From NCBI GenBank assembly GCA_009838515.1, contig VXRL01000084.1, forward strand, positions 124,001-188,000: 64,000 nt of DNA, given 5' to 3'. This DNA is from Terriglobia bacterium. Lineage in GTDB: Bacteria; Acidobacteriota; Terriglobia; Bryobacterales; UBA6623. This document shows positions 25,264-34,878 of the stretch, piece after piece (position 1 is the first letter of the stretch; the number at the start of each line of letters is the position of its first letter). A program made the position numbers and the translations under genes. The notes below the pieces were generated by a model, which was not told where the DNA came from, ran no database searches, and saw nothing but the letters and a program-made list of their open reading frames with translations.

Positions 25264-26619
25264 ATGAGCAGTTGGCTCGACTCGGACCGGGCGCCCGAGA
25301 CGGGCTGGCCGCGCGCGGCCGTGCGGATCCTGACCGCCTGCATGCTGCTGCTTGGGGCGGCAGCGGGATGGCTCGTGCTGACCCGTCCGGTGCATCGCAT
25401 CGAAGGGGATTTCCTCCAGCGCGAGGATCGCTCGGTGGCGGACGCTTGGCTGCTTGAGCAGCTCCAGCAGCCCATCGCCGAGACCCGCGCACGCGCATAC
25501 CTTGCGCTGGGTCGCATCCAGGGCCGCTCTGCCGGAGGCCTGCTCGTTCGAGGCATGGCCGACCCAGCAGCGTCCGTGCGCGCGGCCGCGGCTTTCGCGG
25601 CGGGAAACGTCTTTGACGCGCGCCTTGGAGGCGCGCCGCCGGAGAGGGCCGTCACAGAGGCTCTGACAACCCTGCTGGCCGACGATGAGCGCTTGGCAGT
25701 GACCCGAGCTGTCGGAGCTCTTGGCAAGATGCAAGGCTTGGCGGCAGTTGGAGGCATCATGCGCAGCGCTGCGCCGATCGCGACCTCGATGACAGCGCTG
25801 ATGCGCATCGAGGCCCAAGATGCAAAGGATTTCGTGCTGGAATACCTGGACTCGGACGACCAAGACAGCCGCTGGGCCGCGGCCTTGGCTGCGAGCTACC
25901 TGCGCCTCGCGGGCGACGCCGCGATCCGGGCGAGATTGCTGCCGCTGCTCAGCGATGACAACGAGTTCGTGCGCGCAGCGTCCCTGCGCGCCTCTGCGCG
26001 GACCGACCCGGACGAGCAATTGGTCGAACTGATTCGCGCCAACCTCGAGCACCCCGATGCCAAGGTGCGCTTCGAAGCGGCCAACACGTTGGGGCGCCTA
26101 GCAGGCGAAGCCGCCGGCAGCAAGCCACCCGCGGCGGAGCCGGCATTGAAGCAGGCCCCGCTGGAGACCGTTCGCGGACCCCTACTCGAGGGGGCGGATT
26201 ACCAGCGTGTCGCCAAGACGATCGGGGTGCGTCTGCGCATGAGCACGTCGCTGGGCGACTTCGACATCGAACTGGACTACGACCAAGCCCCGATGACCTC
26301 GGAGCATTTCCGTCGCCTTGCGCAAGAGGGGGCATTCGACGGCACGCGCTTCTTCGCGGTGCGCCCGAACGGCTACGCGGCGGCCGGAGCGGGCATGCAG
26401 CTGATTCGGTCGGAAATAAATCCGAAACCGTTCCTGCGCGGAAGTCTCGGCCTGCTGCGCCAAGGCGGAGCGTCCGGCGGAGGCTTCTTCCTCTGCACGA
26501 CGGCCTTGCCGCTGGCAGACGGGCGCTATGTCAACTTCGGGCGGCTCGTATCTGGCGACCAGCGGCTAGACAGCATTGCCGTCGGGGCCGCCGTGCGCTC
26601 GATCCGCGAAGTTCCCTGA
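25264..26619 (+). CDS. Membrane-anchored HEAT-repeat protein with a cyclophilin-like domain
   Basis: A 451-residue protein: one N-terminal membrane helix (residues about 19-41, AAVRILTACMLLLGAAAGWL), then about 250 residues of HEAT-type helical repeats (DPAASVRAAAAFAAG, DDEFVRAAS-like units). From about residue 325 a cyclophilin-type fold follows (LRMSTSLGDFDIELDYDQAP, MTSEHFRRLAQEGAFDGTRF, FFLCTTALPLADGRYVNFGR). The active-site FHRV motif is FFAV here, so the key arginine is missing and proline isomerase activity is doubtful. It is probably an envelope scaffold or chaperone. Confidence 0.85.
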   Translation: MSSWLDSDRAPETGWPRAAVRILTACMLLLGAAAGWLVLTRPVHRIEGDFLQREDRSVADAWLLEQLQQPIAETRARAYLALGRIQGRSAGGLLVRGMADPAASVRAAAAFAAGNVFDARLGGAPPERAVTEALTTLLADDERLAVTRAVGALGKMQGLAAVGGIMRSAAPIATSMTALMRIEAQDAKDFVLEYLDSDDQDSRWAAALAASYLRLAGDAAIRARLLPLLSDDNEFVRAASLRASARTDPDEQLVELIRANLEHPDAKVRFEAANTLGRLAGEAAGSKPPAAEPALKQAPLETVRGPLLEGADYQRVAKTIGVRLRMSTSLGDFDIELDYDQAPMTSEHFRRLAQEGAFDGTRFFAVRPNGYAAAGAGMQLIRSEINPKPFLRGSLGLLRQGGASGGGFFLCTTALPLADGRYVNFGRLVSGDQRLDSIAVGAAVRSIREVP

Positions 26620-26651
26620 CGAACGGCACGAAAAAAGGTTGGCAAGAAACC

Positions 26652-26682
26652 TTGCTTTCCGTTGTGCGCTGTTTGCTATAGT
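26652..26682 (+). promoter_or_regulatory. Possible promoter of the molybdenum hydroxylase operon
   Basis: TTGCTT at 26652 and TATAGT at 26677-26682, about 80 bases before the GTG start of the 2Fe-2S subunit. The 19-base spacer is longer than ideal, so this is tentative. AAAGGAGG at 26747-26754 is a near-perfect Shine-Dalgarno, 7 bases before that GTG. Confidence 0.4.
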
Positions 26683-26761
26683 CTCTATGCACTACAGCGA
26701 GAGTGCGGAGTTGTGCACGAATCGCGTTTTGCCTGAACAATTCTGGAAAGGAGGCAGCCAG

Positions 26762-27394
26762 GTGAGTTCTAAGAACCCCACAGACGGGCCCGTATGCGGG
26801 TCCGATCAGGAACCGCGCAAGGGATTTTCCCGTCGCACCTTTATCGAGGGCGTCGGGATCGGAGCTGGCGCGGTCGGGGCAATCGGGACGGCCGAGCCGG
26901 CACGTGCGCAAAGTAACGAGCCCGTCGGACCCGATCCGGTAGCCATCACCCTGAACATTAACGGCGAGAGCCACGAACTGAAGGTCGAGCCGCGAGTGAC
27001 ACTGATCGACGCGCTCCGCAACCGACTGGACCTTACAGGAGCGAAGAAAGTCTGCGACCGCGCGACCTGCGGCGCCTGCACCGTGATGGTGGACGGCGAC
27101 CCCGTCTACTCCTGCACGCTGCTGGCGATCGAGGCCCAGGGCCGCAGGATCGAGACGATCGAGGGAATCTCCACCGAGGACTCCATGCACCCGGTGCAGG
27201 CCCAGTTCGTCGAGCACGACGCCCAGCAGTGCGGCTTCTGCACGCCGGGCTTGGTCATGGCCGGCAAGGCGATCGTGGACAGCAATCCGCAGCCCTCGAT
27301 GGCTGACGTCGAGAGCGGCCTGAGCGGCAACATCTGCCGCTGCGGCACCTATGTTGGCGTTCGCAAGGCCGTCTACGATGCGGCACGCGCCTAG
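26762..27394 (+). CDS. 2Fe-2S subunit of a xanthine dehydrogenase/aldehyde oxidoreductase-type enzyme, Tat-exported
   Basis: A 210-residue iron-sulfur subunit with two 2Fe-2S clusters: the ferredoxin-type CDRATCGACTVMVDG...YSC set and the C-terminal QQCGFCTPG...NICRCGTY set. A twin-arginine signal (FSRRTFIEGVGIGAGAVGAI) precedes the domain, so the complex is probably exported folded. The start is GTG 26762 behind a strong AAAGGAGG. Subunit order small-large-medium follows, and electrons pass from the molybdenum site through these clusters to FAD. Its stop is 15 bases from the large subunit start. Confidence 0.93.
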   Translation: MSSKNPTDGPVCGSDQEPRKGFSRRTFIEGVGIGAGAVGAIGTAEPARAQSNEPVGPDPVAITLNINGESHELKVEPRVTLIDALRNRLDLTGAKKVCDRATCGACTVMVDGDPVYSCTLLAIEAQGRRIETIEGISTEDSMHPVQAQFVEHDAQQCGFCTPGLVMAGKAIVDSNPQPSMADVESGLSGNICRCGTYVGVRKAVYDAARA

Positions 27395-27409
27395 GGAGGA
27401 CAGTACGCA

Positions 27410-29572
27410 ATGGCAACCAAGTACGATTGGCCAGCCGCTGACGACCGCAGTCTGATCGGCAAGCGACACAACCGCGTCGACGGCCCGGAAAAGGCCCGCG
27501 GCGCAGCGAAGTACTCCTACGACCGCAACCTCGACGGGATGCTCTTTGCCAAGCTGGTGACCTCCACGGTTCCCCACGGGCGCATTGTCGGCATCGACAC
27601 GTCGCGCGCGGAAAAGGCCCCGGGCTACAAGGGCCACGTGAACATCCTCAACGTTGGCGACGAGGTGCAATGGGCTGGCGCCGAGATCCTGGCGATCTGC
27701 GCCGATACCGAAGAGCACGTCCGCGACGTAGCTGCGGCAGTGACCGTGCTATACGAGTCCATGCCCCATTGGGTCAAGGACGAGGACGTCGAGAAGGCCG
27801 GCGAGGCCAACCGCGTCAAGCCCGCCAAGGATGACACCAAGGGGCCGGATCTCGAAGAGGCTTGGAAGAGCGCCGACGCCACGGTGGAAGGCTACTACGG
27901 TCTGGCCGTCATCACCCACTGCTGCCTCGAGCCGCACGGCCAGGTGGTGGATTGGACCGGCGACGAGATCACCGTTTACGCATCCACGCAAGCGGTCGCC
28001 CGGATCCCGGGAGACCTGGCCAAGGGCCTGTCGCGGGACGAGAAGATCGGCACCGTGGCAGCGGACTCGATCCACGTCATCACCCCCTACATGGGCGGCG
28101 GCTTCGGATCAAAGTTCAACATCGACACCTGGGGCATCGCCTGCGCCAAGCTGTCGAAGATGACCGGCAAGCCCGTCAAGCTGATGCTGGACCGCGACGA
28201 GGAGCTGATGGTGGCGGGCGGACGCCCGTCCGACTTCGGCAACATCAAGATCGGGGCCAAGAAGGACGGGACTCTGGTCGCGTACGAGTCCGAGACCTGG
28301 TCGACGGGCGGCATCGCCGGCCGCCGCAGCCCCCCGGTGACGTAAGTCAACAACAACGAGGAGCCGCTTGGCCCGAAAGCCCGCCACCAAAACGTTTCGA
28401 CGAACATAAGCACGGCCCGCGCCTGGCGCGCGCCCAACCACCCTCAGGCCGCCGTGCTGACGATGTGCCCGATGGAGGACCTGGCCGCCAAGCTGGACAT
28501 GAACCCGGTGGACTTCTTCAAGAAGAACGCCGACCTGACCGCCCGCCCGGAAGTCTATCGCTACGAGATCGACAAGTGCGCGGAGATGATCGGGTGGAGC
28601 GACAAGTGGCACAAGCGCGGCGATTCCGGTTCCGGACCGGTCAAGCGCGGCCTCGGAATGTCCCTGCACACCTGGGGCGGCAGGCCGCACGACTCGACCT
28701 GCGAAGTGCGCATCCAGCCCGATGGCGGGGTTTCGGTCAACATGGCCAGCCAAGACTTGGGCGTGGGCACCTACACGACGCTGTCGGTGATCGCGGCCGA
28801 GACACTCGGCCTGCAGATCCCCGACATCACGGTCAACATCGGCAGCTCGAAGCTGCCGATCTCCGGCGCGTCTGGCGGCTCGACCACGGTGGGCGGCACC
28901 TCGGCCTCCACGCGGCGGGCCACAGTCAACGCGCTCGAGGAGCTGAAGGCGGTCGTGGCCGAGGCGCTCGAAGCGGACGCTGCCGACTTGGTGGCCAAGG
29001 ACGGCAAGGTCTTCTCCAAGACCGATTCCTCGAAGTCGCTGAGCTGGGCGGAAGCCTGCCGCAAGCTGGGCAACCGCACCATCACCGGACAGGGCAAGCA
29101 GCCGGACAGGAACGGCGGCAAGCTGAACGACTCCGGCGTGGGCGGCGTGCAGATGGCCGATGTATCGGTCGACGTGGAGACCGGCATAGTCTCGATCAAC
29201 AAGATCGCGGCCGTGCAGGACGTCGGCCTGGTGATCTGCTTGGAGCAGTGCGAGAGCCAAGTCTACGGCTCGCTGATCCAAGGCGTGGCATGGGCTCTGT
29301 ACGAGGAGTCGATCTACGACCAGACCACCGGCAAGATGCTCAACCCGGACATGGAGTTCTACAAGCTCCCCGGCGCGGGCGACATCGGAGAGCTGGAAGT
29401 CCACATGGTCCAGAACAAGTACGACGACAGGGGCGTGATCGGCATCGGTGAACCGCCTGCCATCTCGCCGGGAGCGGCAATCTCGAACGCCGTGGCCAAC
29501 GCCATCGGCGTGCGCGTGCCGACGCTGCCACTGACGCCAGACAAAGTGCTGGCAGCACTCGCGGACGCCTAG
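27410..29572 (+). pseudogene. Molybdopterin-binding large subunit interrupted by an in-frame TAA
   Basis: One continuous frame encodes the whole ~720-residue large subunit, except for a TAA at 28343-28345 (codon 312). Homologues have an aromatic residue there (SPPVT-stop-VNNNEEP), and the open frame and family match resume at once through ARAWRAPNHPQAA. Molybdenum hydroxylases oxidise aldehydes or heterocycles with water as oxygen source. Conserved parts are GGGFGSKF before the stop and the catalytic-Glu motif GIGEPPAISPG (E681) near the end. Everything outside the stop is intact, so a recent mutation, assembly error or readthrough are all possible. Start: ATG behind AGGGAGGA. Confidence 0.85.
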
Positions 29573-29585
29573 GAGGTCAGGAATC

Positions 29586-30554
29586 ATGCAGAACTTCGAA
29601 TACATCGCACCGGAAAGCGCGATTGCCGCCGCCCAGGCGCTGAGCCCCAAGGCGGGGCTGACAGCGGTGCTGGCGGGAGGCACGGACCTGCTCAGCCTGA
29701 TGAAGGAGCGCGTTGAATCGCCGACCCGCGTGGTGAGCCTGCGCAACATCGCGGCGCTTCGGGGCGTGTCCAAGCAGGGCGGCGGTCTGCGGATCGGCGC
29801 CATGGCGACCGTCCACGACCTGCTCGACTCCAAGGCCGCTGCCGGGTACGCTTCGCTCTTGCAAGCCGCGCGCGGCATCACCGCGCCGCAGGTGCGGGCG
29901 ATGGGCACCGTAGCGGGCGACCTGCTGCAGCGCCCGCGCTGCTGGTACTACCGCAACGGCTACGGCCTGCTGGCCATGCATGACGGCAAAGCGCTCGTGC
30001 CCTCGGGCGAGAACCGCTACCACGCGATCCTCGGCAACAAGGGACCGGCGTACTTCGTCAACGCCTCGAGCCTCGCGCCGGCGCTGATCTCGCTGGGCGC
30101 ACAGGTGACCGTGGCCGGACCGGAGGGCGAGCGCTCGATGTCGGTGGCGGATCTGTTCCAGATCCCCTCGTCGACGTCGGAGCGGGAGAACACGCTGAAG
30201 CCGAACGAGATCGTGACCGAGATCACGGTCCCCAGCGCTTCCGGCTGGAAGACCGGGACCTACGAAGTGCGCCAGCGGCAACTGCTGGACTGGCCGCTGG
30301 TCACGGCTTCGGTGGCGCTGCGGATGCGCGGCAACAAGGTTTCGGACGCACGGGTGGTGCTGGGCCACGTGGCTCCGATCCCCTGGCGCTCGTCCGAGGC
30401 AGAAACAGCCTTGAACGGCCAGGCTGCGAACGAGAGTTCGGGCGAGGCCGCTGGCAAGGCCGCGGTTTCGGCCGCGACTCCGCTGAGCCAAAACTCGGCC
30501 AAGGTGCAACTGGCGACCATCGCGGTCAAACGCGCGGTCGCGATGGCGGGCTAG
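29586..30554 (+). CDS. FAD-binding medium subunit of the molybdenum hydroxylase
   Basis: A 322-residue FAD subunit: FEYIAPESAIAAAQAL, the flavin loop VLAGGTDLLSLMKERVE, the second loop GTVAGDLLQRPRCWYYRNG and ENRYHAILGN. The C-terminal CO_deh_flav-type domain ends around AAGKAAVS. YagS-like homologues carry several cysteines for a 4Fe-4S cluster near RCWYYR; here only that one Cys remains and RNGYGLLAMHDGKALV replaces the rest, so the cluster is probably absent. A strong AGGAGGT precedes the ATG. It is the last gene of the operon before a terminator. Confidence 0.92.
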   Translation: MQNFEYIAPESAIAAAQALSPKAGLTAVLAGGTDLLSLMKERVESPTRVVSLRNIAALRGVSKQGGGLRIGAMATVHDLLDSKAAAGYASLLQAARGITAPQVRAMGTVAGDLLQRPRCWYYRNGYGLLAMHDGKALVPSGENRYHAILGNKGPAYFVNASSLAPALISLGAQVTVAGPEGERSMSVADLFQIPSSTSERENTLKPNEIVTEITVPSASGWKTGTYEVRQRQLLDWPLVTASVALRMRGNKVSDARVVLGHVAPIPWRSSEAETALNGQAANESSGEAAGKAAVSAATPLSQNSAKVQLATIAVKRAVAMAG

Positions 30555-30570
30555 TCCCGCCCCGGACCAA

Positions 30571-30608
30571 GGGCCGTCGGAGTTCGCGCTCCGACGGCCC
30601 GATTTCTT
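30571..30608 (+). terminator. Rho-independent-like terminator of the molybdenum hydroxylase operon
   Basis: GGGCCGTCGGAG pairs perfectly with CTCCGACGGCCC around a TTCGCG loop (12-bp stem, 30571-30600), followed by the T-containing GATTTCTT. It lies 16 bases after the FAD subunit stop. Confidence 0.8.
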
Positions 30609-30628
30609 AGCTACCTGCGAGGAACAGC

Positions 30629-30850
30629 ATGTCGCGCAACCGAGGGGCTGGCCTGAAGATCCTTACCCACCGCTGCGGAGACCTCCGCTGGAAGGGCATG
30701 TACATCGACGCGGACGACGATCCGACCGTGCCGCTGTCCAACACCCGAATCTACTGGTGCGACCAGACCCAGAAGCCCGTGGGGCCGGACGGCGACATCG
30801 TGGACGAAGACACGTGCACGGCGTCGCGCAAGTGCTACGAAATGCTCTAG
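30629..30850 (+). CDS. Small cysteine-containing protein of unknown function
   Basis: A 73-residue protein right after the terminator. Sequence features are RCGDLRWKGMYID, RIYWCDQTQKPVGPDG, DEDTC and ASRKCYEML. Four cysteines with spaced hydrophilic residues suggest metal or disulfide binding. Codon use looks genuine and an AGGAAC lies 8 bases before the ATG. No family recognised. Confidence 0.6.
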   Translation: MSRNRGAGLKILTHRCGDLRWKGMYIDADDDPTVPLSNTRIYWCDQTQKPVGPDGDIVDEDTCTASRKCYEML

Positions 30851-30878
30851 TCCGGCGACCTTGCCGGAACCCAACCGC

Positions 30879-32339
30879 CTAGGGGCGGAGAATGCGCCCG
30901 TAGGGCTCCTCGAAATACTTCTCGAAGATCCATTCCGGCTGCCAGCGATCCCGGCTCTGCTCACGCCCGGTGAGATCGATTTCTTTCGGCTTCGGATTCT
31001 CCACGGTCAACGGGTGATCGTCCCCAACCCTGGCCTGCCACTCGCGCATGAGCTCGGTAAGCTCCGCGATTCGGGCTGCTTGGGCAGGATCCTCGGCAAG
31101 ATTGCGCGTTTCGTGAGGATCTGACGCGAGATCGAACAGCTGCACGTGGTCGATCTGGGGGTAGCGGATCAGCTTCCAGCGGTCTCCGCGAACCGATTTC
31201 ATCAGGTCGCGGAACGACGTGAAGATGGAGTCGCGCACGGACTCGACCTCTCCATTCCAGACCGCCGAGAGGTCGACGCCGTCGATTCCGTCGGGCATCT
31301 CCACGCCGAGCATCGAGCACAGTGTGGGAAAGATGTCCAGCAGATAGCAGAACGTGTCGGATGATCCTCCCGCCGGGATTCCGGGTCCGGAAAAAATGAG
31401 CGGAGCGCCCATGGAGTGCTCGTAGACGTTCTGCTTGCCGAGCAAGCCATGGCTGCCGACTGCCAGCCCGTGATCGGCCGTGTAGATGACGATGGTGTTT
31501 TCGGCGTGCGGGCCAGAATTCAGCTCGCGCAGGATGCGTCCGACCTGCCCGTCCAAGTGCGTGATGAGACCGTAGTACTCCGAGAGCTGGTCTTGCACAA
31601 GGAGCCGGGTTCGCGGCCATGGGCCGAGACTCTCGTCGCGTCCGGTCATGTGCCCGTTGTTGAAGGGATGTTGCGGTGCGAAGTTGGGAGGCAGCGGCGG
31701 CGGGTTGCGGTAGTACATGCGCCGGTACTTCTGCGGGGGGTTGCGCGGGTCGTGGGGCGCGGTAAAGGCGACGTACGCGAAGAACGGCTCGTCTGGCTCG
31801 TGATTGCGCAGGAAGTCGATGGCAGCGTCAGCGAACAGCGTGCTGGAAAAACGCGTGCCCTCGCGCTCCCGGTACAACTTGCCGTCAGGCCCGAGGTCCT
31901 CGAGCGGGACCTTGAGGTGGTTCGACATGCCGCCGAACATGAGATTTCGGCCTTGCTGGAAGCTCTTGAGCCACGACGGCCTGCCGTTGTGCCACTTGCC
32001 CGTTGCGAACGTCGCAAAGCCGCTGCGGCCAAGCAGCTGCCCCAGGGTCGTGTGCCCTTGCATGTCCATCGGGATGCGGAAGAAGCTCTTGCCCGTGTTG
32101 AGCATGGCTCGGCTGGGGACGCACACCGCCCCGCCCTGCGCGCCCAGACAGTAGGCCCGCTTGAAGCTGAAGCCTTCGGCCGCTAGACGGTCCATATTCG
32201 GCGTTTGGATATAGGGATTGCCGTGGGCGCTGATCGTGTCCGGCCGTTGGTCGTCCGCGAATAGGAGGAGTACGTTGGGCGGCTCGGCTCGCAGCGTGGC
32301 CGCCAGCAGAAGAGGGAGAATCAGCCTAGCAGTGGTCAT
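30879..32339 (-). CDS. Secreted sulfatase (formylglycine type)
   Basis: A 486-residue type I sulfatase with a signal peptide (MTTARLILPLLLAATLRA). The metal-binding N-terminus is PPNVLLLFADDQRPDT. The formylglycine site is AVCVPSRAML (Cys73, CxPSR), which needs the FGE/anSME maturase. Other sites are TGKWHNGRP, FVAFTAPHD-like YVAFTAPHDPRNPP, and IVIYTADHGLAVGSHGLLGKQ. Such enzymes remove sulfate esters from polysaccharides. It is a lone minus-strand gene. Confidence 0.92.
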   Translation of the reverse strand: MTTARLILPLLLAATLRAEPPNVLLLFADDQRPDTISAHGNPYIQTPNMDRLAAEGFSFKRAYCLGAQGGAVCVPSRAMLNTGKSFFRIPMDMQGHTTLGQLLGRSGFATFATGKWHNGRPSWLKSFQQGRNLMFGGMSNHLKVPLEDLGPDGKLYREREGTRFSSTLFADAAIDFLRNHEPDEPFFAYVAFTAPHDPRNPPQKYRRMYYRNPPPLPPNFAPQHPFNNGHMTGRDESLGPWPRTRLLVQDQLSEYYGLITHLDGQVGRILRELNSGPHAENTIVIYTADHGLAVGSHGLLGKQNVYEHSMGAPLIFSGPGIPAGGSSDTFCYLLDIFPTLCSMLGVEMPDGIDGVDLSAVWNGEVESVRDSIFTSFRDLMKSVRGDRWKLIRYPQIDHVQLFDLASDPHETRNLAEDPAQAARIAELTELMREWQARVGDDHPLTVENPKPKEIDLTGREQSRDRWQPEWIFEKYFEEPYGRILRP

Positions 32340-32571
32340 GGAATGTGCGGCCAGTATAGCCCTCCGTCACGAACGACTCGGCCTCTCGCTGATGCGTAGG
32401 CAATAGGCATCCTTCGACACCCTTGCTCCAAGAGCAATCGCGAGAATCAGATGATCACCGCAGCCGCTGAAGTTGTTGGTGGCCTCGCGGCCCAGCTGCA
32501 ACGTGACTGCTCCGCCGAGAGACCGGGGCTCTATCGGAACGGAGTAGAATTGGGCGCAAGGACAGCGTTAC

Positions 32572-32919
32572 GTGGGACTACAGCCGGTTACAGATGCCGT
32601 TGTTGATCGAATGGTCCGGGCCATCGTTGATGCCGTCGACCCAGAGCAGGTGATCCTTTTCGGCTCGCGTGCGCGCGGAACCGACAGCGCAGATTCTGAT
32701 GTAGATCTGCTCATCGTGTCGTCAGAGCCGTTCGGCGCGGGAAGGAGTCGGTACAAGGAAACCGTGCGCGCTTACGAGGCGCTTTCGGGCATGCGAGTCG
32801 CTAAGGACATCCTGATGTACAGTCGCCCCGAAGTCGAGTACTGGCGTGACTCGCTCAACCATGTTGTCGCGCGGGCTCTGCGGGAGGGGAGAGTTCTCTA
32901 TGAGCGAGCCGAAAAGTGA
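32572..32919 (+). CDS. MNT-type minimal nucleotidyltransferase
   Basis: A 115-residue protein with the signature ILFGSRARGTDSADSDVDLLIV (nucleotide-binding GS and the two catalytic Asp). MNT proteins usually pair with HEPN toxins and inactivate them by AMPylation. The start is GTG 32572; a later ATG is possible. No HEPN gene is present next to it. Instead a RelB-like antitoxin overlaps its end by 20 bases. Confidence 0.85.
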   Translation: MGLQPVTDAVVDRMVRAIVDAVDPEQVILFGSRARGTDSADSDVDLLIVSSEPFGAGRSRYKETVRAYEALSGMRVAKDILMYSRPEVEYWRDSLNHVVARALREGRVLYERAEK

Positions 32920-33175
32920 CGCGGTAGTACGAGCCAGAATCGATAGCGAGAGCAAGATGCGAGCTACTGAGGTACTAGGGGCGATGGGCTTGTCGGTCTC
33001 CGATGCGATCCGCTTGTTGCTGGTACGAGTAGCCGACGAAAAGAGACTGCCCTTCTCCGTACAATTCCCCAACTCGGCGACGATCGAGTCCATGGAAGAA
33101 CTGGAGCAGGGCAAAGGACGTCGCTTCGACTCCGCGGAAGAGCTATTTCAGGAGATCGCACTGAAGGCCGACTGA
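32900..33175 (+). CDS. RelB/DinJ-family antitoxin
   Basis: A 91-residue protein starting MSEPKSDAVVRARIDSES with the ribbon-helix-helix of RelB/DinJ (VLGAMGLSVSDAIRLLLVRV) and a C-terminal toxin-binding tail (MEELEQGKGRRFDSAEELFQ). A RelE-type toxin would be expected next, but the downstream 76 bases to the sulfatase hold none. ATG 32900 overlaps the nucleotidyltransferase gene. This is an unusual pairing. Confidence 0.82.
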   Translation: MSEPKSDAVVRARIDSESKMRATEVLGAMGLSVSDAIRLLLVRVADEKRLPFSVQFPNSATIESMEELEQGKGRRFDSAEELFQEIALKAD

Positions 33176-33251
33176 GCCCGCGGGCGTAATCTTCAACTCA
33201 CAGTGGCGCCATTCTCGGCAATATAGTCCCACACCTATACTCTTAGCCAAC

Positions 33252-34763
33252 ATGCGCAAATTGACGGCAACGATTCTCTGCTCCCTTTTCGCGACGGCGT
33301 ATTCAACAGCCCAGCAGCCCAACATTCTCTTCCTGATGTCCGACGATCACGCTGCAAACGGGTTGGGTGCCTACGGCGGACGGCTGGCATCTTTGGAACC
33401 CACGCCTGAACTGGACAAGCTGGCCAGCTCGGGAATGCTGTTCGAGAACGCGTTTTGCACCAATTCGATCTGCACCCCCAGCCGCGCGACGCTCCTTACC
33501 GGACAGTACAGCCACGTGAATCGCGTCACCACGCTGAGCGGACACCTTGAAGGCGACCGTCAATATGTGGCCAACCTGATCCGCGACGCCGGCTACCAGA
33601 CCGCAATGGTCGGCAAGTGGCACCTGAAGCGCGAACCGTCCTTTGACTACTACTGCGTCCTGCCGGGCCAGGGGTCGTACTTCAACCCCGTAATGCGCGA
33701 ATCGGGCCAACCATGGCCGGACAACTTGCGCCGATTCTCCGCCTATGACTCGACTCACTCGACGGACGCCATCGTCAAGGCATCCATCGATTGGCTCAAG
33801 CAACGTGACAAGAACCGGCCCTTCTTCTTGATGCACCACTTCAAGGCGCCCCACGACAACTTCGAGAACGCGGAACGGTACGACTTCCTCTACGAAGACA
33901 TTGAAATCCCAGAGCCGCCCAGCCTGTGGCGCGTACCTAACCACGGCTCTACGGCAACTCGCGGAGCCGGAACTTCCATCGGCAAGCGCAACACCCGCCG
34001 CAACATGGGCCACCACATGTTCGTGGACCCGGATCTCGGCGAAGAGGACTACAAGCGGACGTCGTACCAGCGCTATCTGAAGAAATATCTGCGCACTGTC
34101 AAGGGCGTCGATGACGGAGTCGGGAGGCTGCTTGCCTACCTCGAAGGAGAGGGTGTCCTAGAGAACACGGTCATTCTCTACACCTCCGATCAGGGCTTCA
34201 TGCTTGGAGAGCACGACTACATAGACAAGCGCTGGATGTACGACGAGTCCCTGCAGATACCGCTGCTCGTGCGCTATCCCGGCACAGTCGAACCCGGTTC
34301 GCGCAGCGATGCCTTGGTGAACAACACCGACCTTGCGCCGACCTTGCTCGAATTGGCTGGCGTGAAACCGCCGGAGTTCATGCAGGGCCACAGCCTGCTG
34401 CCAATACTGAGAGGCGAGCAGCCAGACGACTGGCGGGAGTCGACCTACTACCGCTATTGGATGAACTACGCCCATCACGACGTGCCAGCGCACTATGGCG
34501 TGCGGACAAAGGACTACAAGCTGATTTTCTTCTATGGGTTGTCGTTGGACGCTCCCGGCGCCAAAACAGCCGACACCCAGCCCGGCTGGGAGCTGTATGA
34601 CTTGCGCAAGGATCCGAAGGAGCTGGAAAACGTTTACGGGAGTGCGGACTATGCGGAAATCGCAGAGCAGCTCAAGGAAGAGCTGCTGCGCCTCAAGTCC
34701 GATCTTGGAGACACCGACGAGAAGTACCCGGAATTGATGGCGATTCGGGAGCAGTACTGGTAA
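33252..34763 (+). CDS. Secreted sulfatase (formylglycine type)
   Basis: A 503-residue sulfatase with a signal peptide (MRKLTATILCSLFATAYSTA), PNILFLMSDDHAANGLGAYG, the formylglycine motif SICTPSRATLLTGQYSH (Cys74), MVGKWHLKREPSFDYY, FFLMHHFKAPHDNFENA and VILYTSDQGFMLGEHDYIDK. The layout fits the S1 sulfatase subgroup acting on sulfated glycans. A TATACT at 33236-33241 could be a -10. It reads towards the PQQ dehydrogenase genes. Confidence 0.93.
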   Translation: MRKLTATILCSLFATAYSTAQQPNILFLMSDDHAANGLGAYGGRLASLEPTPELDKLASSGMLFENAFCTNSICTPSRATLLTGQYSHVNRVTTLSGHLEGDRQYVANLIRDAGYQTAMVGKWHLKREPSFDYYCVLPGQGSYFNPVMRESGQPWPDNLRRFSAYDSTHSTDAIVKASIDWLKQRDKNRPFFLMHHFKAPHDNFENAERYDFLYEDIEIPEPPSLWRVPNHGSTATRGAGTSIGKRNTRRNMGHHMFVDPDLGEEDYKRTSYQRYLKKYLRTVKGVDDGVGRLLAYLEGEGVLENTVILYTSDQGFMLGEHDYIDKRWMYDESLQIPLLVRYPGTVEPGSRSDALVNNTDLAPTLLELAGVKPPEFMQGHSLLPILRGEQPDDWRESTYYRYWMNYAHHDVPAHYGVRTKDYKLIFFYGLSLDAPGAKTADTQPGWELYDLRKDPKELENVYGSADYAEIAEQLKEELLRLKSDLGDTDEKYPELMAIREQYW

Positions 34764-34878
34764 AGCGAGATTAGCGACCTGCCGATGACATGCTGCCGAT
34801 ACGATCGGCGAAGCGTTATGCCATAACCCCGAAAAGGCGGCCTGCCGCAATCCAGTCCGGGTCGGAGGGCCTGCTCGA

